From Paenibacillus nasutitermitis (GTDB taxonomy: Bacteria > Bacillota > Bacilli > Paenibacillales > Paenibacillaceae): a stretch of 57,592 nt of DNA. The notes below the pieces were generated by a model that saw only the letters and a program-made list of their open reading frames with translations, was not told the DNA's origin and did no database searches. Positions 42,201 through 50,404 of this stretch are shown here, one piece after another; within the stretch, counting starts at the first letter, position 1, and each line of letters starts with the position of its first letter. A program made the position numbers and the translations under genes. The DNA lies in assembly GCF_014641075.1 (NCBI RefSeq), contig NZ_BMHP01000017.1:1-57592 (forward strand). The letters run 5' to 3'.

Positions 42201-42235
42201 ATAAAAGAGCATTTTCCGCTTTGGAAAATGCCCTC
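42201..42235 (-). terminator. Intrinsic terminator of AraC-type regulator gene
   Basis: GAGCATTTTCC pairs with GGAAAATGCCCTC (11-bp stem, 5-nt loop), followed on the minus strand by TTTTATTTAAA. Confidence 0.9.
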
Positions 42236-42252
42236 CCATTTTCATTTCATGA

Positions 42253-44400
42253 TCAGGTTGCTCTTTGCTTGCGGTATTCGCCTGGGGTCAATCCCACAGC
42301 CTTCTTGAATTTACGGATGAAATTCGGCGTATCGATATAACCAACCTCCTGAACGATGGTTCTGATCGGCTTGTCGGTAAGCTCAAGCTCCTTCTTGACC
42401 GCATCGAGCCGCAGCTCCCACAAATACTGCATAAACGTGATGTCGGTCTTCTCTTTGATGAACCGGCTGAGATAAGAATCGGATAATTTGAAGTGCGCTG
42501 CCGTCCCCTCCAGACTGCAATCACCCTCCCGGAAATGCTCCTGGATATAGAGGACGATCTGCTCGCTGAGCTGCAGCGTTTCCATCTCCTTATTCTGTAC
42601 CGCTTGCCGGCAGATTGTATCGCTCCACCTGTACAACTGTGCCTCTAAATCTACAATGGACGTAAAGTTGACGATCTTTTCTTCCCATTCTGCATTCGCA
42701 TAGTCCATGCTTGCCGCCGCCCGGAAGACGATGTTGATGATATCGAAGCAATAACAGCGAAGCATATCAATCGGTACACGCAGCGTCTTGAGGTCTTGCA
42801 TCATCGTTCCAAGCGTTTCCGCCGCCGCCTGTTTATTTCCCTTCCTCAGACTTTGCGTGAGCTTGAGGTGAAGATCGCTTTGATACCAGCCGCTTGTACC
42901 CACCCGGTCTCCAGCCGGCTTGAAATAAACGACGGCATCGGCTCCGCTGCTGCTGGCAAGCTTGTAATCGGTTGCCGCCGAGGCCTCGATGTACGAATTG
43001 TGAACTCTCGTGATATCATCATATATGCCCCCGACCCCCATCGTTAAACCGCGGTCCGAATCGGTCTTCTGCTGCCTGAGGGAGCGGACCGTATTCTCTA
43101 CGGACTCCGCATCATCCGCAAGGCAATTAATCAGAACAGCAACCGCATGGTCATGAATAAGCTCCACGCCAAAGCCAACCGCTTCCTCCAAGTCCCAGCC
43201 TTCCAGCTTCTTCAGCAGCGCGCTCCTCACCTTCGTTTCCTGCGAGAGCATCACATCACCGGAGACATAGATCACATAAAAATAAGGGTATGGAAATACA
43301 ATGCCAGACATCGCGCAAACCTCGCGAATATTGTCCGGGTCTTCCCAGCTTCCGCCCAGAAGCTTCAATAAACTTTGATCACGCACATACGGCTTCTGTA
43401 CCGACATCCTCTCCTGCATTCGGTTGACCGGCCGATATTGGCGTATGGCAAAAAACAGCGCAAGAATCAATCCCGTGAGGATGAGCCATACCGCGATGAT
43501 CAGCAGCAGAATCGGAAAATGGAACGCTTTTTTGAAGAATTGAGCGGTTGGCATGGCAGTTACGAATGTCCAGCCGATTTCGTCCGAATGCACCGTAACC
43601 ACTGAATATTTCGTATGGCGGACAGTTGCTTGAGACACACCGGTGACGGACAGATCCACGGAGTCCAGGTCTTTGAATTCGAGTTCCCCGTCCTTGCTCC
43701 GGGATAAAATCATATCGTTATTGGCATTGGTAATATAAACATTGCCTTCAAAATCGCCAAGTGTCCCCTGGATCATGTTCTGAAACACATCGTTTTTGAC
43801 AAAAAAAATCACAGTTCCGTGTTTATTTGTGTCATGCGGCGGAATGGGGCAAAGGAACAGCATGGTACCCGGCCTCTTGTTGCCTGCCGCTCCGAAATAG
43901 TCCGCAGGCAAAACCGTGGTGGTCTTGAGCCCCTTGATCAGGTTGAGAAAACGCTCCTTCTGTGCGTCGTCCGCCCCCAATACCCGCTTCAGCATGGTAT
44001 CGACAGAGTAGTAGCCCCGATCCGAATACATATTTTGCGAGTCCCGGTAGAAGAGCAGAATTTCATCGATAATAGCCGTAGAAGACTTGTAAATCCCCAA
44101 TTTCTCGATCGCATCCCGGCTGCTGTACGGATGACTGACCATATAGGGCGTTAGATCCGAATCATAGGTTATCCGGGCCGCGATCTGGTTCATTTCCTTG
44201 ATCCGGCTATAGGTCTGCTCACTGGCTTGCAGCAATTTATTCTTATTGGCCTGCTCGATCTCAACATTCCATCTCTGTTCGGTCTGATGATAAATAAACA
44301 GGATCATGACGATAAACGGGACGAAGAAAATAATAAGATACGAGTAGACGTAGCGTTGAAACACTTTGGACTTAATAAATGACCTGAACACAGCATCCAT
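42253..44400 (-). CDS. Membrane-bound AraC-family regulator (YtdP/YesS-like)
   Basis: About 715 residues: two membrane segments (about 16-38 and 295-318) flanking an extracellular Cache-like sensor, then a cytoplasmic helical region and a C-terminal AraC double HTH (CSLEGTAAHFKLSDSYLSRF; RTIVQEVGYIDTPNFIRKFK). Such one-protein regulators sense extracellular sugars and activate adjacent Lpl-type importers, here 38354-41871. The open frame extends to 44628, but that part runs through the terminator of the preceding gene. ATG 44400 or GTG 44391 (GAGGATGG 6 bp upstream) is the likely start. Confidence 0.88.
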   Translation of the reverse strand: MDAVFRSFIKSKVFQRYVYSYLIIFFVPFIVMILFIYHQTEQRWNVEIEQANKNKLLQASEQTYSRIKEMNQIAARITYDSDLTPYMVSHPYSSRDAIEKLGIYKSSTAIIDEILLFYRDSQNMYSDRGYYSVDTMLKRVLGADDAQKERFLNLIKGLKTTTVLPADYFGAAGNKRPGTMLFLCPIPPHDTNKHGTVIFFVKNDVFQNMIQGTLGDFEGNVYITNANNDMILSRSKDGELEFKDLDSVDLSVTGVSQATVRHTKYSVVTVHSDEIGWTFVTAMPTAQFFKKAFHFPILLLIIAVWLILTGLILALFFAIRQYRPVNRMQERMSVQKPYVRDQSLLKLLGGSWEDPDNIREVCAMSGIVFPYPYFYVIYVSGDVMLSQETKVRSALLKKLEGWDLEEAVGFGVELIHDHAVAVLINCLADDAESVENTVRSLRQQKTDSDRGLTMGVGGIYDDITRVHNSYIEASAATDYKLASSSGADAVVYFKPAGDRVGTSGWYQSDLHLKLTQSLRKGNKQAAAETLGTMMQDLKTLRVPIDMLRCYCFDIINIVFRAAASMDYANAEWEEKIVNFTSIVDLEAQLYRWSDTICRQAVQNKEMETLQLSEQIVLYIQEHFREGDCSLEGTAAHFKLSDSYLSRFIKEKTDITFMQYLWELRLDAVKKELELTDKPIRTIVQEVGYIDTPNFIRKFKKAVGLTPGEYRKQRAT

Positions 44401-44412
44401 CCTCAATCCAAT

Positions 44413-44426
44413 ATATAACGCTTTCA
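44413..44426 (-). promoter_or_regulatory. cre-like site upstream of AraC-type regulator
   Basis: TGAAAGCGTTATAT on the minus strand matches the CcpA consensus TGWAANCGNTNWCA at 12 of 14 positions, just upstream of the predicted start. Its use is uncertain. Confidence 0.35.
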
Positions 44427-44563
44427 TTCCGGTGTATGCGAGCACACACTTGAAACCTGGGAAGGATACTCTTTCGGTTTGCTCCTTACAATCTCCTTCT
44501 TGCATTTGTAGAAATGTACCATCGAGCGGATTCCCACTGTGAATGCGTAACGGATAGCAGCAC

Positions 44564-44616
44564 AAAAAACCAGGCTGCCCCTCTGCCGCTTGCGCGGTTT
44601 TTGGAACAGCCTGGTT
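44564..44616 (-). terminator. Intrinsic terminator of mannan binding-protein gene
   Basis: AACCAGGCTG pairs with CAGCCTGGTT (10 bp), with an inner CCGC/GCGG hairpin, then TTTTTG on the minus strand. Confidence 0.88.
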
Positions 44617-44640
44617 TGGTTCAAACAAAGTTATTGCAGC

Positions 44641-45948
44641 TTAGTAGCCAAGCGCTTTTTTGGCTTCCGCCCATTTTTTGTTCAGCGTGTCAAAACCGGC
44701 TTTAAGGTCTTTGGCTGTAACCAGGTCTTGAATATAGTTGCCTGATCCAATGCCAATTTGAGCTTTATTGGCGATTTCACTGAACTTCGGATCATTCGGC
44801 AGCCCCTCGATAAATGTCGGGTTGGCAGCCTGGAACTCGGACAATTGAGGCGTTTCGGCTTTTTGCGATTTGTCGATCGGCATAAAGCCGGAATCGGCTA
44901 CATAACCGGATTCTTTAACGAAGAAGTCGACCCATGCGGTTGCCAGCTCTTTGTTTTTGCTGTTCTTGCTGACAGCCACCAAATAATCGGAGCCCAGCGG
45001 AGCGTTATATTTGCCGCTGTTGTCGTAAGGAAGCGGAACGAATCCGATATCATCCGAAGAAGCGCCAGCTGTTACCAGCTGTGGAATGACCCAGTTGCCC
45101 AGGAAATACATGCCGGCTTTGCCTGCAGCGAGTTCCCCTTTGGACATTTCCCAGTTATTCGTATTCAGATCGTTTTCAACCCAGCCCTTTTCCACGAAAG
45201 TACGGGCGATGGTCAGCAATGTACCCCAAGCATTATCCAGCTGGAACGGCGCGTTATCGGCTGCCATTTTGCTTGTGAGATCCGGTTGTCCGGCTACATA
45301 GAAAGCCGAGCCGTCTCCCCAGCTGCCCATAGGCCATTGCGCGCCATAATTCATGTAAAGGGGAATAATTCCGGCATCTTTAAGTTTTTGCGCGTCCGCA
45401 TACAGCTCATCAAGCGTAGTTGGCGCTTTATCGATGCCAGCTTTTTTGAAAGCGGCTTTGTTGTATACCAGACCCGATGTATTCACACCGCTGGAAATTC
45501 CGTAGCGTTTGCCTTCAAAAGCCGCTTGATCCGGGAAATAAACATTTTCAAACATGGTATCAGGAAGCGGTTCGAAATATTTGCTGTATTCGGACGAAGC
45601 GATGCTAGGCGGGATCATCAGCACATCACCAGTCTCCCCGGTTGTCATACGCGTTAGGATATCCGTAGCATAGTTGGTCAGGCCTTCAAATTCGACCTTG
45701 GCATCCGGGTATGTCTCCTGGAATTTCTTGACGTATTTGTCCATCGTGCCGTCACTGATGAAATCGGTACGGTGTGTAAGAACCTTGAGCGTGCCGCTAA
45801 GCTTTTCCCCGCCTGTATTTCCGGCTGTCTCGCCAGGCGTGTTCGTGCCAGTGTTGGCCCCGTTGTTTGCATTGTTGTTACTGCCGCAGCCAGCAAGCAT
45901 GGTAATGGTCAACATAGCAGCGATGAGAACAAGCGCCATTTTTTTCAT
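44641..45948 (-). CDS. Extracellular sugar-binding lipoprotein (family 1)
   Basis: A 435-residue lipoprotein: lipobox LAGCGSNNN (Cys at 21), an Asn/Thr/Gly-rich linker, then a family-1 binding domain (LKVLTHRTDFISDG; MTTGETGDVLMIPPSI; GIIPLYMNYGAQWP). It probably delivers oligosaccharides to the permeases 48335-50053. It is transcribed separately from them, from a promoter carrying element A and a perfect cre site. AAGGGG lies about 13 bp before the ATG. Confidence 0.92.
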   Translation of the reverse strand: MKKMALVLIAAMLTITMLAGCGSNNNANNGANTGTNTPGETAGNTGGEKLSGTLKVLTHRTDFISDGTMDKYVKKFQETYPDAKVEFEGLTNYATDILTRMTTGETGDVLMIPPSIASSEYSKYFEPLPDTMFENVYFPDQAAFEGKRYGISSGVNTSGLVYNKAAFKKAGIDKAPTTLDELYADAQKLKDAGIIPLYMNYGAQWPMGSWGDGSAFYVAGQPDLTSKMAADNAPFQLDNAWGTLLTIARTFVEKGWVENDLNTNNWEMSKGELAAGKAGMYFLGNWVIPQLVTAGASSDDIGFVPLPYDNSGKYNAPLGSDYLVAVSKNSKNKELATAWVDFFVKESGYVADSGFMPIDKSQKAETPQLSEFQAANPTFIEGLPNDPKFSEIANKAQIGIGSGNYIQDLVTAKDLKAGFDTLNKKWAEAKKALGY

Positions 45949-46009
45949 GATTCACTTTACCCCTTTTAATTGATTTCTGCTTTCTTCAGCTGTTTGTGAA
46001 AAAGCAGTC

Positions 46010-46023
46010 TGTTATCGCTTACA
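46010..46023 (-). promoter_or_regulatory. Perfect cre (CcpA) site at binding-protein promoter
   Basis: TGTAAGCGATAACA on the minus strand matches TGWAANCGNTNWCA at all positions. It lies 7-20 bp downstream of the -10 TAAAAT (46030-46035), where CcpA would block early transcription. Established family knowledge plus sequence. Confidence 0.8.
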
Positions 46024-46029
46024 TGTACT

Positions 46030-46097
46030 ATTTTAACGAGTGTTGGAGCCAAAAAATATGAACTGCGTTTGTTTTTGTTGTCATCAGTTATGCTAAC
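46030..46097 (-). promoter_or_regulatory. Binding-protein promoter with 31-bp element A
   Basis: Element A (46067-46097, minus strand GTTAGCATAAC ... GACAACAAAAACAAAC) lies 31 bp upstream of -10 TAAAAT (46030-46035). There is no good -35, as at an activator-dependent promoter. It matches element B (50372-50402) at 26 of 31 positions with identical spacing. Its 5' edge also forms an inverted repeat GCTAACA-N10-TGTTAGC (46092-46115) over the epimerase stop codon. Confidence 0.65.
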
Positions 46098-46102
46098 ACG
46101 GA

Positions 46103-47305
46103 CTATTCTGTTAGCTTCTTTAACCGCTCAAGCACTTCGAAACATGCTCTGCTGTTATGATAGGGACATTTCCATGCATCGATCTTGGAGTGTCCGGAAA
46201 CCGGCACGCCTTCACGCGATACGCGCCAATGCCACTCTCCGCCCTCCCGGTCGCTCATCCTGGATGCGATGAACGCCCAGCTGCTTTTGGCTGCTTCCAT
46301 ATAGACTGCATCGCCGGAGATCTGGTATGCGTTAAGGAAGCCAACCATCGCCTCGGCCTGCGGCCACCAATCCTTAGTATCATCCAAATGTCCATTTTCA
46401 TGCAATTCATTGAACATACCGCCATCTTGATCCACGCCTTCTTCCAGCGCCGCTTTGGCCATGGCCAGCGCCTCAGCCTTTACCCGCTCCGCAAGCTCCG
46501 GATTGCCCAGCACCTCGGCCGCTTCACATAGCAGCCAACTGCCTTCAATATCGTGTCCGTAGGAAATATCGGCGGACTGCGATTCCCATTCATCGTTAAA
46601 GAACAGCAAGAAATGATGGTTAGCGGGATCGATAATACGCTCCAGATGAACCTCGATCAGCTCCTGCAGCTTGCCCCGCAGCCCATCCGGCTTCCACACC
46701 CGGAATAAATTCGTATAGGCCTCAAGGATATGCAGATGCGTGTTCATCGATTTGCGTTCGTTCAAATCCGTGCCGCTCAAGCTCATATCGTCCGTTGCGC
46801 TCCAGTCTCGGGCGAGTGCTTCCACATAACCCCGCTCAACCGGATCGTAGGCATGCTTCTCCAGGAGCCGGTAAATCTGCTCAGCCAGCTTCAGCGGTTC
46901 ACGGTCCCCGGTAGCCCACACATATTCAGCCAGCGCATAAATGACGAAGGCTTGTCCGTAGACTTGTTTCTTGTCCTGGGCGGGTTCGCCATGCGCGGTT
47001 GTCATCCAATAGAAGCCCCCATGCTCTTGGTCCAGAAAAGTCGTCTCCAGCACGCGAAGGGCCCGCTGGGCCATCCTCAAATCCTCATCTTCCCCGTAAA
47101 TCCGGTAAGCGGAAGCGAAGGTCCAGAGAATCCGCGCATTCAGAACAAGTCCTTTGTCGGCATCAGGATCGATCCTCCCGCTGCTTTCCATCCTCCCGAT
47201 AAATCCGCCCCGCTCCTCATCCACTGCACGGCGTTTCCAGAAACCGAGGATATTGTCCCTGACCTCACGCTCCAGTTCTTCGCTCCACTGCGATAAGGTC
47301 AGCAT
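46103..47305 (-). CDS. Cellobiose/mannobiose 2-epimerase-like (AGE family)
   Basis: A 400-residue (alpha/alpha)6-barrel protein. Motifs match cellobiose 2-epimerases: GGFIGRM near 33-39, KSMNTHLHILEAYTNL (His190/His192 area), SYGHDIEGSWLL (His251, Glu254), and a late CPYHNSRAC histidine. These enzymes epimerise the reducing-end glucose or mannose of beta-1,4-disaccharides. With a GH113-type mannanase in the same operon, mannobiose to mannosyl-glucose is the likely reaction. The ATG at 47305 shares one base with the upstream stop (TAATG). Confidence 0.85.
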   Translation of the reverse strand: MLTLSQWSEELEREVRDNILGFWKRRAVDEERGGFIGRMESSGRIDPDADKGLVLNARILWTFASAYRIYGEDEDLRMAQRALRVLETTFLDQEHGGFYWMTTAHGEPAQDKKQVYGQAFVIYALAEYVWATGDREPLKLAEQIYRLLEKHAYDPVERGYVEALARDWSATDDMSLSGTDLNERKSMNTHLHILEAYTNLFRVWKPDGLRGKLQELIEVHLERIIDPANHHFLLFFNDEWESQSADISYGHDIEGSWLLCEAAEVLGNPELAERVKAEALAMAKAALEEGVDQDGGMFNELHENGHLDDTKDWWPQAEAMVGFLNAYQISGDAVYMEAAKSSWAFIASRMSDREGGEWHWRVSREGVPVSGHSKIDAWKCPYHNSRACFEVLERLKKLTE

Positions 47306-48261
47306 TATACCTCGCCTCCTCTGCCGTAATAATCGTGGACTACTGACTCCGCCGGCTTGGCGTACATGCAATAATCGTCATTGCTGCCTGCGTCCTGTGG
47401 CGCATACAGCCTGGCCGGCCAATCCCATAGCATAAATCCCTGCATCCAGGAACGGCGGGAGCAGGCTTCGAACATGGCCTTATAATAACGCTCCTGCTCT
47501 TCTCCTGAAGGGGCACCCGGAAGCGACCAGTCATTGGGACGCTGCGGCGAGCCTTCGCGGCTCGGACAGCCCGCCTCCATAAAGAAGAACGGCTTGTTGT
47601 AGCCGGCTATACTGGATTCGACGCGGTCAAGCTGCTGCTCCCATTCATCGATCGGATAATAGCCGCTCGAGGATATGATGTCCACCGCATCCCACCAGGT
47701 GACATAGCCCTCCTGATACTTATCGCAGTTATAGGTTATCAGCCCGCTGTATACGGTACGGACCTTGACAATAAGCGCCCGCCATTCTTTATCGCGTTTG
47801 TCCGTCTGCACCATCTCGCAGCCGATGCACAGCATCTCGCAGCCTTCCTCTTCGGCGATAACCGCGTAATGCAGCATAAATTCCTCATAAGAGGCAAACC
47901 ACTGCGCCCAGCTGGGCTCGCCCGGGACTTCATGATCGAAGAAATTGATATGGGCGCGCCAGGTGCCGTCGGCACAATTGACAACGGGCTTCAGACAAAC
48001 CTTCAAGCCCAAACCCTTGGCCCGCCGGATTGCGCCCCTCACTTCGGCATCGGTAACGGTCGGTTCGTCCTGATAGGGAATACTTGTGGACTGGGCAGTA
48101 GCCTGCTCTGCGCCAAGCCCCAACGCCACCCAATTGACATTTAGCTTGGTCATAGCCTCCATGGAGAATTCCGCATCCGGACCTTCCCATGTGCCGCGTA
48201 CGCCTGTCCAGCCCCAGGTCATTCCATTTATCTTTTCCTTGTTGAACTGCTCCATCTTCAT
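47305..48261 (-). CDS. Glycoside hydrolase family 113-like (beta-mannanase)
   Basis: A 318-residue TIM-barrel clan GH-A type enzyme. Likely acid/base Glu149 (CIGCEMVQ) and nucleophile Glu229 (FFFMEAGCP), positions close to those of the Alicyclobacillus GH113 mannanase as I remember it. No signal peptide, so it acts in the cytoplasm on imported mannooligosaccharides. The ATG follows GGAAGGGG by about 11 bp. It lies after two permease genes and before the epimerase. Confidence 0.8.
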   Translation of the reverse strand: MKMEQFNKEKINGMTWGWTGVRGTWEGPDAEFSMEAMTKLNVNWVALGLGAEQATAQSTSIPYQDEPTVTDAEVRGAIRRAKGLGLKVCLKPVVNCADGTWRAHINFFDHEVPGEPSWAQWFASYEEFMLHYAVIAEEEGCEMLCIGCEMVQTDKRDKEWRALIVKVRTVYSGLITYNCDKYQEGYVTWWDAVDIISSSGYYPIDEWEQQLDRVESSIAGYNKPFFFMEAGCPSREGSPQRPNDWSLPGAPSGEEQERYYKAMFEACSRRSWMQGFMLWDWPARLYAPQDAGSNDDYCMYAKPAESVVHDYYGRGGEV

Positions 48262-48334
48262 CGTATGGTTAACCCCTTCCCTGTCTTGCAGAAATATGTC
48301 TTTAAATGGAGAAAGGCGGCTTTCGCCGCCATTC

Positions 48335-49171
48335 TTATTTGACCGCTCCGTTCGTGACCCCTGCGAATATAAACCGCTGCAAGAACAGGAACAGGAGCAC
48401 TGTCGGAATAAATATAATCAGTATACCTGCCGAGATGACGTTTATCTGAGCAGCGTTGGGCCCTACGAAGGAATAAATCGCGGTGGATACAACCTTCAGC
48501 TTTTGGCTCGGCATATACAGATAAGGCGTGTAAAAATCATTATAGATGGAAATGGTCTTCAAGATGACCAGCGTCGCCGTTGCCGGCTGCAGCAGCGGGA
48601 AAATAATCGATCGGTATATCTTGAACAGTGATGCCCCTTCCATCATGGCGCTTTCGTCGAGATCCTTGGGGATGCTGTTGACAAACTGCAGATAGATGAC
48701 GATTTGCAGCACATCCGCACCGAGATAAATCAGAATTGGAGCTCCCATCGTGTTGTAGAGACCCAAATTCTGAATGACCGAGAACGTGGCGACTTGTGTG
48801 GTAACCATCGGAATAACCTGGGCAACCAGATACATGCCCATAATCGGCTTTTTCATGGCGAAATCAAACCGTCCCAGCGCAAAAGCCACCATCGTACCGA
48901 TCAGGACGTTGCCGGCCACCGCACTGACCAGAATGATCAACGTATTGCGGAAACCAAGCCCTAGGTCTCCCACTTCATAGACCTTTTTGAAATTATCGAA
49001 GTTAAAGAAATTCTCAGGCAGCGAAAGGACCGGCGACTGATAATATTCCATTTGCGTCTTGAACGCGCCGACCACCACCGAATAGATCGGGAAGAAGACG
49101 ACGAACAGCGCAATGGCAATTGTGACGTACTTCAGGGTGGTAAACAGCGCTGATTGCTTCTCATTATCCAT
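48335..49171 (-). CDS. ABC sugar permease (MalG-type)
   Basis: A 278-residue protein with six membrane segments and the EAA loop (DESAMMEGASLFKIYRSIIF). Partner of the MalF-type permease, whose stop is only 3 bp upstream; AGGAG for this gene lies within its last codons. Membrane half of the proposed mannooligosaccharide importer. Confidence 0.93.
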   Translation of the reverse strand: MDNEKQSALFTTLKYVTIAIALFVVFFPIYSVVVGAFKTQMEYYQSPVLSLPENFFNFDNFKKVYEVGDLGLGFRNTLIILVSAVAGNVLIGTMVAFALGRFDFAMKKPIMGMYLVAQVIPMVTTQVATFSVIQNLGLYNTMGAPILIYLGADVLQIVIYLQFVNSIPKDLDESAMMEGASLFKIYRSIIFPLLQPATATLVILKTISIYNDFYTPYLYMPSQKLKVVSTAIYSFVGPNAAQINVISAGILIIFIPTVLLFLFLQRFIFAGVTNGAVK

Positions 49172-49174
49172 CGC

Positions 49175-50053
49175 TTATTTCTCCTCCCGGAACAGAACTT
49201 TGCGCTGAATGACGATGAAGATCAGCACAATGGCGAGCAGCACAACCGCCATCGCGGATGCCAGACCGAAGTTCTGGTATTTAAATGCGGTATCGACTGT
49301 TTTGATGACAAAGGTTGAAGTACCATTCGCCCCAAGCAGCATGACATACGGGATATCAAACGCCTCGAGTGCTCCGGTAAGCGTCAGGATGAGCATGAGA
49401 GACAGAACGCTCTTGATGCTTGGCATCGTGATGAAACGGAATTTCTGCCAGGCCGTTGCACCGTCAATGGAAGCCGCCTCGTATACATCGCCCGGTATGG
49501 ATTGAAGCGCGCCAATGAAGATAACCATGTTCAGTCCCATGTACTTCCACATCGAGATGAAGGCGAGCGAGAAATTGACCAGAACCGGATTGCCAAGCCA
49601 TTTCTGCTGCCAGGATTCCAGCCCGATTCCGCGCAGCAGCGCATTAAGCGAGCCATAGTCAAGATGGTACACATTCTTGAACATGATAACCGTCGCAACA
49701 CTGTGAAGCACATACGGGAGAAACAATGCCGAGCGGAAGATATTTCGTCCCTTGAGCCGGCTTGTTAGAATAACGGCGAACCATAAGGATAGAACTGTCT
49801 GGATCAAGCCTCCAACGAAATAATAGGCATTGTTCTTCAGCGACATAAACACATCGGGCTTGGTGAAGATCTCCTTGTAGTTGGCGAGTCCGACCCAATT
49901 CATATTCCATCCCAGACCCGTCCAATCCGTGAAGCTGTAATAGATCAGCGACAACGCCGGATAATAGGAAAAGGTCAGCGACAGCAGCACGGGAATGGTC
50001 AAAAACCCGAAAAGGATGAACATTCGCTGCGTTTTATAGCTAAATCGTTGCAA
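49175..50053 (-). CDS. ABC sugar permease (MalF-type)
   Basis: A 292-residue protein with six membrane segments and the EAA loop (VYEAASIDGATAWQKFRFIT). TTG start at 50053 behind GGGAGGGAGGCCTC. First gene of the operon 50053-46103. Its mRNA leader is about 275 nt and holds the repeat element at 50113-50318. Confidence 0.93.
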   Translation of the reverse strand: MQRFSYKTQRMFILFGFLTIPVLLSLTFSYYPALSLIYYSFTDWTGLGWNMNWVGLANYKEIFTKPDVFMSLKNNAYYFVGGLIQTVLSLWFAVILTSRLKGRNIFRSALFLPYVLHSVATVIMFKNVYHLDYGSLNALLRGIGLESWQQKWLGNPVLVNFSLAFISMWKYMGLNMVIFIGALQSIPGDVYEAASIDGATAWQKFRFITMPSIKSVLSLMLILTLTGALEAFDIPYVMLLGANGTSTFVIKTVDTAFKYQNFGLASAMAVVLLAIVLIFIVIQRKVLFREEK

Positions 50054-50112
50054 GAGGCCTCCCTCCCTTTCTGCAATGCTGATAAAAATACCGGTTTCAG
50101 CCTTAAGTTCGT

Positions 50113-50318
50113 GTTCAAAAAGTCTGCTTTTCAGGATCGAGAAGGTTGGAAGAAGCGAGGGAATGAGGAGCGCAGCGTAGGCTAAACTTACGTGAGCACC
50201 TGAGGGTTTTCATAAGAAAACCTGCCTCGGAAGCATGCCCTTAGTCCCGGCTGAATCCAAGATTCTTGTGTGAGTTACTTCCTGATTGGCTTCGTCATCA
50301 AAAGGGGACTTTTTGAAC
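50113..50318. repeat. 206-bp element with terminal inverted repeats (MITE-like), in operon leader
   Basis: The ends GTTCAAAAAGTC (50113-50124) and GACTTTTTGAAC (50307-50318) are perfect 12-bp inverted repeats, extending imperfectly to about 26 bp (next CTTTT/AAAAG). Inside are further hairpins, e.g. GGTTTTC-ATAA-GAAAACC near 50200. No open frame. I recall similar GTTCAAAAAGTC-ended sequences in other Paenibacillus intergenic regions (memory, unchecked). It lies between the -10 at 50335 and the ribosome binding site, so it is transcribed as leader RNA. Confidence 0.75.
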
Positions 50319-50334
50319 ATCCTCTAATAGCATT

Positions 50335-50402
50335 ATTATAGCGTCCGGGAAAGGAGTGGATAATGGACCCTGTTTCTTTTTGTTGTCCTGTATTATGCTA
50401 AC
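50335..50402 (-). promoter_or_regulatory. Permease-operon promoter with 31-bp element B
   Basis: Element B (50372-50402, minus strand GTTAGCATAAT ... GACAACAAAAAGAAAC) lies exactly 31 bp upstream of a consensus -10 TATAAT (50335-50340); the -35 is poor (TTATCC). It is the twin of element A. It begins 3 bp after the stop of the response-regulator gene. A direct repeat GTTAG (11-bp period) also overlaps its upstream end. Confidence 0.7.
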
Positions 50403-50404
50403 GC

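Noticed and set aside
44401..44628. N-terminal 76-codon extension of the AraC-type membrane regulator
   Set aside because: It runs through the terminator hairpin of the preceding gene and has no membrane or domain features; the start at about 44400 fits the topology.
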